This document shows positions 1 to 6,046 of a stretch of DNA of 6,046 nucleotides, one piece after another. The position numbers and the translations under genes were made by a program. Numbering within the stretch: the stretch's first letter is position 1; each line of letters begins with the position of its first letter. Under the pieces are notes generated by a model. That model was given only the letters and a program-made list of their open reading frames with translations. It was not told the DNA's origin and did not search any database. Source of the stretch: Firmicutes bacterium CAG:631 (GTDB lineage Bacteria; Bacillota_I; Bacilli_A; RFN20; CAG-631); assembly GCA_000433015.1 (NCBI GenBank), contig HF997997.1:37799-43844 (forward strand), in the 5' to 3' direction.

Positions 1-2
1 AC

Positions 3-413
3 ATGGCAGCGAAAAAGAAAACACAAGCCGTACGTTACTTAGGTACTGGTAGAAGAAAATCTTCTGTTGCAAGAGTTACTTTAGTTCCAGGAACAGGAAA
101 CATTCTTGTCAATGGTCGTAAAGTAGAAGAATATTTACCTTCTGCAACGTTTGTAATGGACTTAAAACAACCATTAACCGCTACTTCTAATGAAACACGT
201 TTTGATGTCATCGTTAATGTTAGTGGTGGAGGCTTTAGTGGTCAAACTGGAGCGATTCGTTTAGGAATTGCTAGAGCATTACTAGAAGCTTCAAATGAAT
301 ATCGTCCAACATTAAAATCAATGGGATTATTAACTCGTGACGCTCGTGCAAAAGAACGGAAAAAATATGGTCTTAAAGGTGCACGTCGAGCTCCACAATT
401 CTCTAAACGTTAA
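3..413 (+). CDS. rpsI: 30S ribosomal protein S9
   Basis: Ribosomal protein S9 (uS9) is a component of the small-subunit head, and its C-terminal tail reaches the P-site tRNA. The 136-residue product shows the family landmarks in order: [14 protein letters not shown] near residues 12-25, [11 protein letters not shown] around 29-39, the [21 protein letters not shown] core at about 74-94, [19 protein letters not shown] near 110-127, and the invariant basic end QFSKR. The length is slightly above the usual ~130 because of a short lysine-rich N-terminus ([10 protein letters not shown]). The ATG is only two bases from the window edge, so its ribosome binding site cannot be checked. In many bacteria rpsI follows rplM, which would lie just outside on the left. 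A strong terminator follows directly, so this is the end of a core operon. Confidence 0.97.
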   Translation: MAAKKKTQAVRYLGTGRRKSSVARVTLVPGTGNILVNGRKVEEYLPSATFVMDLKQPLTATSNETRFDVIVNVSGGGFSGQTGAIRLGIARALLEASNEYRPTLKSMGLLTRDARAKERKKYGLKGARRAPQFSKR

Positions 414-432
414 TCCTTTTGTAAGAAGATTC

Positions 433-478
433 AAAAAGTATCTAGACTTTTTAAAAAGTTTGGATACTTTTTTGTTTT
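433..478 (+). terminator. Intrinsic terminator of the rpsI operon
   Basis: A long hairpin can form between 433-452 and 453-472. The outer ten pairs are perfect (AAAAAGTATC with GATACTTTTT). The inner part continues with two G-U pairs and ends in the 14-base palindrome ACTTTTTAAAAAGT at 446-459. The 3' arm ends in a run of six T (468-473), followed by TTTT at 475-478. It begins 20 bases after the rpsI stop codon. The GC content of the stem is low, as expected in an AT-rich genome. It separates the ribosomal operon from the accessory genes to the right. Confidence 0.85.
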
Positions 479-539
479 AAAAAGAAAAAAAATTTTAAAA
501 TTAATGATGAGCGTACCAAAAAAGGGACATTGTTTATTC

Positions 540-545
540 TATAAT
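540..545 (+). promoter_or_regulatory. Probable -10 box of the protease gene
   Basis: A perfect TATAAT consensus sits at 540-545, between the rpsI terminator and the protease gene. It would place the transcription start near 551-553, about 20 bases before the TTG start at 572, with the ribosome binding site inside that leader. No convincing -35 box is seen: the hexamer 17 bases upstream (517-522) is CAAAAA, and there is no TG extension. Either the promoter is weak or depends on an activator, or the match is chance in AT-rich DNA. The rest of 479-539 shows no other structure I can support. Confidence 0.5.
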
Positions 546-558
546 CTCTTTTGCAAAA

Positions 559-564
559 AGGGGG
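559..564 (+). promoter_or_regulatory. G-rich ribosome binding site fixing the protease start
   Basis: AGGGGG at 559-564 is followed by seven bases and then TTG at 572. The upstream in-frame TTG at 551 has the G-run inside its own coding sequence and would sit almost at the predicted transcription start, so 572 is preferred. The same AGGGGGAA core with the same seven-base spacing precedes the DUF2779 gene at 3480, which supports both assignments. Confidence 0.7.
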
Positions 565-571
565 AATTATT

Positions 572-1828
572 TTGGAAAATTTTGCAAATATCATTGGATA
601 TGAAAATGAAAAAAAACAATTAATGCAAATTTGTGATGTCATTAAAAATTTTGAAAGGTATGCTAAATTAGGGGTAAAGAAAATAAGAGGACTTCTTTTA
701 CATGGGCCAATGGGGGTAGGAAAAACATTGATGGCAACATCTTTGATGCAAGCCATTGGGCATCAATCCTATATTGTTCGAAAAGATAAGATAAAAGAAG
801 AATTTATTACCTATATTGAGGATATATTTGAAACGGCTAAAGAAAATACTCCTTCAATCATTCTTTTTGATGATATGGATAAATTTTTTTCAGAAGATAA
901 TCAACGTCGAAACCCAGAAGAATTAATTATGATTCAGTCTTATATGGATCAATTCAAAGATAAAGATATTTTTATTATCGCAACGGCAAACGTTCTACGA
1001 GATATACCGACCACATTATTACGAGCAGGTAGATTTGAAAAAATTATTAAGATAAATAGACCCAATCGTAAGGATGCGATTCAACTGATTGAGAATTATA
1101 TACAAAACAAACCAATTGCAAAAGATATAACTCCACAATGGATTGGAAATATTATGGATGGTTCATCTTGTGCAGAATTAGAAGGAATATTAAATGAAGC
1201 AGGAATTTATGCAGTTTTTCATCATGAAGATCAAATTTCTCGTGATTCTTTTTTAAAGGCATTTTTAATGAAAAAATTTAATGTTAAAATTAATGATTTC
1301 AATTGGGAATCTTATTTGCATAAACAAAAAGTAGCTTATCATGAAGCGGGTCATATTGCGATTGCTTACATTTTTAATCCTAAAAATATTGTTTTTGTCT
1401 CTATTTTTCCTAACCAAAATGAAACGAGAGGGATAACAAAAATATTAGAAGATGAAGATTATAATTTTTCTTATCAAAAAATGTATGAAGATGCTCTTTA
1501 TACGCTTGCTGGGAAAGCAGCAGTAGAAATGAAATTTAATGAGATTGATGTTGGTGCCACTTCGGATTTAGAGCAAACATCATTTCTTACACAACGATTT
1601 ATAAAAAATTATGTCGTACATGGCTTTGATTATCTTGAAAGCGAATATATTGATTCAAGAGAAAATGTGGATAAAATTGTGAAAGAGGCCAATAAAATGA
1701 TTGGGGAAATGTATGATGAAGTAAAATCTATTTTATTTCAACATTGGGATAAGGTTGAAAAAGTAGCAAACGAACTTTTAAAACGAAACATTCTTGTGTA
1801 TGATGATATCGTCTCTTTATTACAATAA
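572..1828 (+). CDS. Soluble FtsH-like AAA+ ATPase with M41 zinc peptidase
   Basis: ATP-dependent zinc metalloprotease of FtsH type, 418 residues from the TTG at 572. The AAA+ module begins at residue 1 (FANIIGYENEK resembles the FtsH F-DVAG start). Seen in order: Walker A GPMGVGKT at 45-52, Walker B ILFDD ending at 101, sensor-1 asparagine N140 in ATAN, arginine fingers R151 and R154 in LLRAGRF, and a lid segment around 197-211 ending LNEAG. The M41 part has HEAGH at 257-261 and the likely third zinc ligand D332 in GATSDLEQ. FtsH normally has an N-terminal membrane anchor and about 600-700 residues; here there is no hydrophobic segment and no room for one, so it should be cytosolic. Two deviations: Walker B reads DD instead of DE, and the aromatic pore motif FVG is not recognisable. 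Both active sites otherwise look intact. The substrate is unknown. It probably forms hexamers, as the family does. Confidence 0.9.
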   Translation: MENFANIIGYENEKKQLMQICDVIKNFERYAKLGVKKIRGLLLHGPMGVGKTLMATSLMQAIGHQSYIVRKDKIKEEFITYIEDIFETAKENTPSIILFDDMDKFFSEDNQRRNPEELIMIQSYMDQFKDKDIFIIATANVLRDIPTTLLRAGRFEKIIKINRPNRKDAIQLIENYIQNKPIAKDITPQWIGNIMDGSSCAELEGILNEAGIYAVFHHEDQISRDSFLKAFLMKKFNVKINDFNWESYLHKQKVAYHEAGHIAIAYIFNPKNIVFVSIFPNQNETRGITKILEDEDYNFSYQKMYEDALYTLAGKAAVEMKFNEIDVGATSDLEQTSFLTQRFIKNYVVHGFDYLESEYIDSRENVDKIVKEANKMIGEMYDEVKSILFQHWDKVEKVANELLKRNILVYDDIVSLLQ

Positions 1829-1850
1829 AAAATAAAAATTAGTAAATGAA

Positions 1851-1879
1851 TTGCAATAAAAAACCATTATTGTTATCAT
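1851..1879 (+). promoter_or_regulatory. Probable extended -10 promoter of the WYL gene, with possible operator
   Basis: TTGCAA at 1851-1856 and TATCAT at 1874-1879 are separated by 17 bases. TGT at 1871-1873 gives an extended -10 (TGn) element. A ribosome binding site AAAGGAG follows at 1887-1893, ten bases before the ATG at 1904. A short inverted repeat, CAATAA (1854-1859) and TTATTG (1867-1872) with a seven-base gap, lies within the promoter. A dimeric regulator such as the WYL protein could bind there, but six-base arms occur by chance in AT-rich sequence. No hairpin terminator separates the protease gene from this site, so read-through is also possible. Confidence 0.55.
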
Positions 1880-1903
1880 ATTAAATAAAGGAGTAAAGTT
1901 TTA

Positions 1904-2887
1904 ATGGCATCATTTGAAAATAAAAAATTGGCATTATTACGTATTTTTCAAATTTTAGAAAAATATAGTGATGAAAATCATTGTTTGACACAAAAAGACA
2001 TTTCAAACTATTTGTCTAATCAATATCAAATCCAAATTGAACGAAAAACAGTCGCTCGAAATATATCTTTGCTTCGAGAAGCAGGAATTGAAATTATAGA
2101 AAAACCACACAAGGGAATTTATCTCAGCACACGAAAATTTAAAGATAGTGAATTGTTATTCCTCATTGTTTTTGTTCTTCATTTTAAACAACTCGGCTAT
2201 GAAAATGCTAAAAAAATTGTTGATCAACTCTGTGAAATGAGTAGCAAACATGCTTTAAATTCCTCAAAATATAATTATATTTTATGGGATTCTTTTGATA
2301 AGGAAAAATCGGGTTATTTGGAAATTTTAGAAAAAATTCAAAAAGCCATTCAAAATAAACAAAAAATTGAATTTGAGTATTCTTGCTTTAATAAAACAAA
2401 TCAAGTAAAAATAAAAAGAATAGTTGAACCTCTTTCTTTAGTTTATAAAGCACCAAATTATTATTTAGTAGGTAAAAATGAACTAGGTGCTGACTATGAT
2501 ATTCATTTTATTTCAAATGTGAAAATTATAGATCAAATTCAAGAAGATATAAATCAGATATTTACTTCAAATCATTTATTAAAAGTACAAATGTATGTAA
2601 AAGAACGGATAATGAATGATATTATTAACACGTTTGGAAAAGAAGTTAAGGTTGAAAAAATATTAGGTAAAAAAGAAAAAAAAGGAAAATATGATGAATA
2701 TTTCTCAAATTTTTTTATAAGTGTTACCGTAAAGACTTCTTTTGAAGAGGCAGAAGAATTTCTTTTAAAAAACTTGGGAAATGCCATTGTCATTTCCCCA
2801 GCAAAATTACAAAAAAGAATTCATAATCTTGTTAAAGAGGCCCATGACATTTATAATGAACTTGAAAAAAAGGAGAAAGAAATATGA
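1904..2887 (+). CDS. WYL-domain transcriptional regulator (HTH-WYL-WCX)
   Basis: Predicted DNA-binding regulator of 327 residues, the normal length for HTH-WYL proteins. A DeoR-like helix-turn-helix covers about residues 8-75 (KKLALLRIFQILEKYSD, then LTQKDISNYL, RKTVARNISLLREAGIEI and a GIYL wing). A WYL domain covers about 138-212, with IEFEYS near 155-160, VEPLSLVYKAPNYYLVG at 174-190 (the signature reads YYL at 186-188) and a C-terminal WCX-like part at roughly 225-322. The second motif, usually a basic R-F-R-x-x-R-I run that helps bind ligand, reads IHFISNVK, so arginines are lost. WYL proteins sense nucleotides or nucleic acid and commonly control phage-defence genes (family knowledge). 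It has its own likely promoter and ribosome binding site, and its TGA stop overlaps the next start. Control of its neighbours or itself is inference. Confidence 0.88.
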   Translation: MASFENKKLALLRIFQILEKYSDENHCLTQKDISNYLSNQYQIQIERKTVARNISLLREAGIEIIEKPHKGIYLSTRKFKDSELLFLIVFVLHFKQLGYENAKKIVDQLCEMSSKHALNSSKYNYILWDSFDKEKSGYLEILEKIQKAIQNKQKIEFEYSCFNKTNQVKIKRIVEPLSLVYKAPNYYLVGKNELGADYDIHFISNVKIIDQIQEDINQIFTSNHLLKVQMYVKERIMNDIINTFGKEVKVEKILGKKEKKGKYDEYFSNFFISVTVKTSFEEAEEFLLKNLGNAIVISPAKLQKRIHNLVKEAHDIYNELEKKEKEI

Positions 2888-3447
2888 AAAAAATTTTTAC
2901 ATATGACCAATTTGATGAAGAAAAAATGATAACTCCACAAGAATATTTAAAAACATTAGAAAGCAATATTATTGGTAATCATCTTGATATTGCACGATAT
3001 AAAGATGATTTAGTTTTTATTTTAGCTCATAATGTTAATGAAGCATCAATAATTGAAAAATATACTTTTAATCCAAAAAAGAAAAGAGATATTCAAATGA
3101 TTCTAAAAAAAGAAGAAGAACTTTTTTTAATGTTACAAGAGATTGCTAAAAAGCAAGGTAGTTCAATTAAAGATATCAAAGAAGCCCAAGATAAACTTGG
3201 AAATTCATTGGCTGAAGTTTGGAATCAATGGATACGTCCATTTAAATATGATAAGAAAAAAGAAACTTCAAAACACGTAAGCAACATTTGTACTTATCGA
3301 TGCGTGGCTTTTGCAAAACGAATTGAAAAACTTTTAGAAATAAATGCGCCTGAAGTTTTTATTTTAAATGAAAGAAATTATCTTGCAGAAAGTTTATTTC
3401 TCAATGAATATGCAATAGATATAAAAGAAGAAAATATCAAATCATAA
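2884..3447 (+). CDS. Uncharacterised 187-residue protein coupled to the WYL regulator
   Basis: I do not recognise this protein. Its ATG overlaps the stop of the WYL gene (ATGA), and AAGGAG at 2870-2875 lies eight bases upstream, so it is almost certainly translated with the regulator. It is soluble and charged, with no signal peptide or membrane segment. It looks mostly helical, with a lysine/glutamate-rich helix around 66-105, an aromatic patch EVWNQWIRPFKYD at 111-123, and two cysteines, C136 and C140, in CTYRC. Two cysteines alone do not make a recognisable metal site. It could be a partner or co-regulator of the WYL protein, or an effector controlled by it. Homology search would be needed to say more. 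The reading frame itself is well supported by the overlap and the binding site. Confidence 0.8.
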   Translation: MKKIFTYDQFDEEKMITPQEYLKTLESNIIGNHLDIARYKDDLVFILAHNVNEASIIEKYTFNPKKKRDIQMILKKEEELFLMLQEIAKKQGSSIKDIKEAQDKLGNSLAEVWNQWIRPFKYDKKKETSKHVSNICTYRCVAFAKRIEKLLEINAPEVFILNERNYLAESLFLNEYAIDIKEENIKS

Positions 3448-3466
3448 GCCTAATAATAAAAATCAT

Positions 3467-3472
3467 AGGGGG
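3467..3472 (+). promoter_or_regulatory. G-rich ribosome binding site fixing the DUF2779 start
   Basis: AGGGGG at 3467-3472 is one base from the first ATG (3474), which is too close, and seven bases from the second in-frame ATG (3480). The second is therefore the likely start, removing two residues (MK). The core AGGGGGAA and the spacing match those in front of the protease gene. Confidence 0.7.
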
Positions 3473-3479
3473 AATGAAG

Positions 3480-4979
3480 ATGAATCTTTCTAAAAGCAAA
3501 TATAAGCAATATTGGCAATGTCCAAAGATGCTTTGGATGGATACTTATCAAAAAGAATGGGAAAAACAAGATGCAAATGCAGAGCAAAGATTAAAAGAAG
3601 GAAGAGAAGTTGGCGCTTTGGCTAGAGGGATTTTTGGAGAATACGTTGAAACAATCAGTTATACAACAGATGGTCGCTTAGATCTTGATTCTTTATTAAA
3701 AAATACTCAAAAATATTTAGCACAAGGAAAAGAAAATATTTGTGAGGCGGCCTTTGTTTATCAACATTGCTATTGTGCCGTTGATATTTTACATCGAACG
3801 GAACAAGGATATGATATTTATGAAGTTAAAGCTTCGACAAGTCTTGAAGAAGAATACATCGTCGAATGTGCGTATCAAAAATGGGTTGTTGAAAATGCAG
3901 GAATACATGTAGGAAAGGTATTTGTTGTCTACATTAACAATCAATATGTGCGTAATGGAGAGGTGGATCTTCATCAATTATTGAAAATTCAAGAGGTGAC
4001 AGATTTTTTATCTCCTTATCTTGTTTCAATGGATGAGAAAGTTAAAAAAGCAATACAATATATTTCCAAAAAAGAGGAACCACAAATGGATATTGGTGCG
4101 CAATGTTTTAAACCTGATCTTTGCACCTATTGGGATTATTGTTCTAAAGGTCTTCCAAAACCTAATATCTTTGATTTATATCGTATGCAAAAAAGAAAAG
4201 CAGTCAATTTTTATGAAAAAGGAATTGTGACTTTTTCTGATATATTAGAGAAGAAAATTGCCTTAAATTCAATTCAACAAAAACAAGTACATGCTGAAGT
4301 TTTTCATCTTCCCACCCATGTCAATAAAAACGGGATAAAAACATTTTTAAATCAACTAAGTTATCCTTTATATTTTTTAGATTTTGAATCTTTCCAGACC
4401 TATATCCCTTTGTATGATGGGATAAAACCTTATCAACAAGTACCATTTCAATATTCTTTACATTATATTGAAAAAGAAAATGGAGTTTTACAACACAAGG
4501 AATTTTTGGCTGATGAAAATGAAGATCCTAGACGGACATTGGCTGAACAACTAATCAAAGATATACCACCTCATGCTTGTGTGCTAGCTTATAATAAGTC
4601 CTTTGAATGTATGATTATTAAACAACTAGCCGAAACTTTTTTCGATTTAAAAAAGCAACTTTTAAATATTCGGCGAAAAATCTATGATTTATTAGATGTT
4701 TTTCGTGATGGATTTGTCTATGATCAAGCAATGAATGGAAGTCTTTCTATTAAAAGTGTTTTACCAGCGATGTTTCCCAATCATCCGGAATTAAACTATC
4801 ATAATCTTGATGATGTTCACAATGGTACAGAAGCAACAGCCACTTTTTTGTCTTTAAAAAGTTTAGAAAAATCAAAACGAGATGAACTACGCCGAAGTCT
4901 TCTTGCTTATTGTCATTTAGATACTTTAGCCATGGTTCGTCTTTGGCAACGATTACAAGAATTAGTGCAATCTACATAA
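3480..4979 (+). CDS. DUF2779 protein: Cas4/RecB-like Fe-S nuclease plus DEDD exonuclease-like domain
   Basis: A 499-residue two-part nuclease. The N-terminal half is a PD-(D/E)xK nuclease of Cas4/RecB type: C14 in WQCPKMLW, the GREVGALARGIFG segment at 41-53, catalytic candidates D102 and E115-V-K117 in YDIYEVKAS, and Q133 in AYQKW. Three more cysteines, C209, C215 and C221, are spaced C-x5-C-x5-C and with C14 could hold a 4Fe-4S cluster. The C-terminal half (about 285-499) matches DUF2779, an RNase H-fold exonuclease-like domain: LDFES with D301 and E303, YNKSFE at 371-376, and YCHLD with Y477 and D481. Exo II ends in glutamate where aspartate is usual in DEDD enzymes. Both sites look complete, so DNA or RNA cleavage is likely, but the substrate is not established for the family as far as I know. 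The gene starts 32 bases after the 187-residue gene and leads directly into the next. Confidence 0.87.
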   Translation: MNLSKSKYKQYWQCPKMLWMDTYQKEWEKQDANAEQRLKEGREVGALARGIFGEYVETISYTTDGRLDLDSLLKNTQKYLAQGKENICEAAFVYQHCYCAVDILHRTEQGYDIYEVKASTSLEEEYIVECAYQKWVVENAGIHVGKVFVVYINNQYVRNGEVDLHQLLKIQEVTDFLSPYLVSMDEKVKKAIQYISKKEEPQMDIGAQCFKPDLCTYWDYCSKGLPKPNIFDLYRMQKRKAVNFYEKGIVTFSDILEKKIALNSIQQKQVHAEVFHLPTHVNKNGIKTFLNQLSYPLYFLDFESFQTYIPLYDGIKPYQQVPFQYSLHYIEKENGVLQHKEFLADENEDPRRTLAEQLIKDIPPHACVLAYNKSFECMIIKQLAETFFDLKKQLLNIRRKIYDLLDVFRDGFVYDQAMNGSLSIKSVLPAMFPNHPELNYHNLDDVHNGTEATATFLSLKSLEKSKRDELRRSLLAYCHLDTLAMVRLWQRLQELVQST

Positions 4980-4981
4980 AA

Positions 4982-6046
4982 ATGAAAAAGATAGAGAAAA
5001 TTTGGAAGGAAGAGCTGAAGTATATTCATTTAAGATATATCTTAAAAGATAAACCTATAAATCTTATATATGTATATGATGATATTAAAAATGCTCATTT
5101 TCTAACAGAAGACATTATAGAAGAAGATATTGATAAAGAAGAGGAAAGATTTAATAATGAAATAGAAATGTTGAATATGACTAATCAAGAACTCTTGGAT
5201 TTATCTTCTCAAGAAATACGTAGCATAACAAATCTTGAATTAATTGATAGAATAGCAAAATTAGATAAAAAGAAACTATCTGGAAGTCAGTTAAAAAAGT
5301 TGAAAGAAATCTATAGTCAAAAAATAATTATTAATAGAGAAGATGTAGAAAAATTAATTGAAGAATTAAAAGAATGTAAAAGATTGTTTATTACACCTAG
5401 AGTAGAAAATGACACTTTTCTAGATAAATATGATTTATATGTTGATGAATGTCTTGAAATTATCCATAGTTTGAATATTTCAGATTATTATGCAACTACT
5501 AAAAATTATAATATAAATTTTTTAGGGAATGATTTGATTGTATTTGAAAAAGATAATGTAGCTTTGAGTAATGGTAAAAATTTAGGGGATATTATTATTT
5601 ATATAAAATTAGATTTAACAAGTACGCAAATTAAAGGTACGATTGTGGCTATATCTTTTCATCAAAAAAAAGCAAGTAACCTTCCATATAAAGATGATAC
5701 AAACATCAGTTTACAAATATTGAAAGGAAATATTTCTTTTGACAATTTCATAAAAGACGCGGGAGTAATTTTAGTAGATAATGCTTTTGCTTTTGATATC
5801 AATGAATGGGAAGAAGAAATTCAAAAAGAAATAGACAAAGAACTAGGGGAATCTAGTGATGTTAGTTTAAAAATTCCTCAATTTATTAAATATAAGCTTA
5901 CAAGTGATAAAATAAAACAAGTTGTCGATAAAATTATTGTTAGTGATTTTAATATTGTTAATTATTGGGAAACGAATCAATTTAAAAAGAAAAACAATTT
6001 AATAGATGAGGACTTAAAAAACATATTAAGAACACTTACAGTTAAA
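4982..6046 (+). CDS. Uncharacterised acidic protein, truncated by the window edge
   Basis: An open frame of 355 codons without a stop runs to the last base, so the C-terminus is missing. The ATG lies two bases after the DUF2779 stop. No clear ribosome binding site precedes it, so translation probably depends on coupling to the gene upstream. I do not recognise the protein. Residues 1-40 (KIWKEELKYIHLRYILKD) look like a compact domain. About 41-135 is glutamate/lysine-rich, likely helical or coiled coil. From about 140 to 275 there is mixed alpha/beta sequence with strands such as NINFLGNDLIVFEK, LGDIIIYIKL and GTIVAISFH. No Walker motif, nuclease motif, cysteine cluster or membrane segment is visible. 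Seven of eight arginine codons are AGA, unlike the CGN-rich gene before it. The long open frame and tight spacing make a real gene likely. Confidence 0.8.
   Translation, partial: MKKIEKIWKEELKYIHLRYILKDKPINLIYVYDDIKNAHFLTEDIIEEDIDKEEERFNNEIEMLNMTNQELLDLSSQEIRSITNLELIDRIAKLDKKKLSGSQLKKLKEIYSQKIIINREDVEKLIEELKECKRLFITPRVENDTFLDKYDLYVDECLEIIHSLNISDYYATTKNYNINFLGNDLIVFEKDNVALSNGKNLGDIIIYIKLDLTSTQIKGTIVAISFHQKKASNLPYKDDTNISLQILKGNISFDNFIKDAGVILVDNAFAFDINEWEEEIQKEIDKELGESSDVSLKIPQFIKYKLTSDKIKQVVDKIIVSDFNIVNYWETNQFKKKNNLIDEDLKNILRTLTVK

Noticed and set aside
551..571. Upstream TTG at 551 as the protease start
   Set aside because: The ribosome binding site would be inside the gene and the start would coincide with the predicted transcription start; TTG at 572 has ideal spacing.
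451..756. Minus-strand open frame of 101 codons
   Set aside because: It lies opposite the terminator and the N-terminal part of the protease gene, and its phenylalanine-rich product is what antisense of A-rich coding DNA gives. It has no homology signature.
2572..2793. Minus-strand open frame of 73 codons inside the WYL gene
   Set aside because: It is antisense to a well-supported coding region with Phe/Ser-rich composition and no independent start signal.
2884..2887. Genetic code 4 (TGA read as tryptophan), as in many mollicutes
   Set aside because: The TGA at 2885-2887 ends a WYL protein of normal length at an ATGA junction, and tryptophans throughout are TGG.
3789..3977. Minus-strand open frame of 62 codons inside the DUF2779 gene
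   Set aside because: It lies opposite the Cas4-like nuclease motifs, which must be coding on the plus strand.
4021..4230. Plus-strand 69-codon frame inside the DUF2779 gene, with a hydrophobic stretch
   Set aside because: It is out of frame with the cysteine cluster of the nuclease, which is clearly real. The apparent membrane segment is a frame-shift artefact.
3480..4979. CRISPR adaptation locus because of the Cas4-like domain
   Set aside because: There are no direct repeats with spacers and no cas1 or cas2 in the window, and the DUF2779 fusion is a different branch of the Cas4-like family.

Overview
The window comes from an AT-rich bacterium that uses the standard genetic code: all tryptophans I read are TGG, and a TGA works as the stop of one gene. 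The S9 ribosomal protein, the low GC, the strong A/G-rich ribosome binding sites and a TTG start point to a low-GC Gram-positive lineage (Bacillota, possibly Erysipelotrichia or a mollicute relative). That placement is inference; I cannot name a genus.

Layout. Positions 1-478 are core genome: rpsI (ribosomal protein S9, presumably the last gene of the rplM-rpsI operon) closed by a long intrinsic terminator. From about 480 to the right edge everything is on the plus strand and looks accessory. It holds a soluble FtsH-like AAA+/M41 zinc protease without membrane segments (572-1828), a WYL-domain transcriptional regulator (1904-2887), an unrecognised 187-residue protein that overlaps it by 4 nt (2884-3447), a DUF2779-type protein joining a Cas4/RecB-like iron-sulfur nuclease half to a DEDD-type exonuclease half (3480-4979), and an unrecognised acidic protein starting 2 nt later and running off the window (4982-6046, 355 codons with no stop).

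Transcription. A perfect TATAAT box lies ahead of the protease gene, and a good extended -10 promoter lies ahead of the WYL gene. I see no terminator hairpin after the rpsI terminator, so the five genes could be one transcript with an internal promoter. The unusually G-rich ribosome binding sites of the protease and the DUF2779 gene have the same core and spacing, and they move both starts downstream of the longest reading frame.

How the genes might work together. WYL regulators are often found beside prokaryotic antiviral systems, and the other genes give an ATP-driven protease, a nuclease and two unknown proteins. A regulated defence or stress module inserted after a ribosomal operon is a reasonable hypothesis, but nothing here proves it. 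The right boundary and the end of the last gene lie outside the window.
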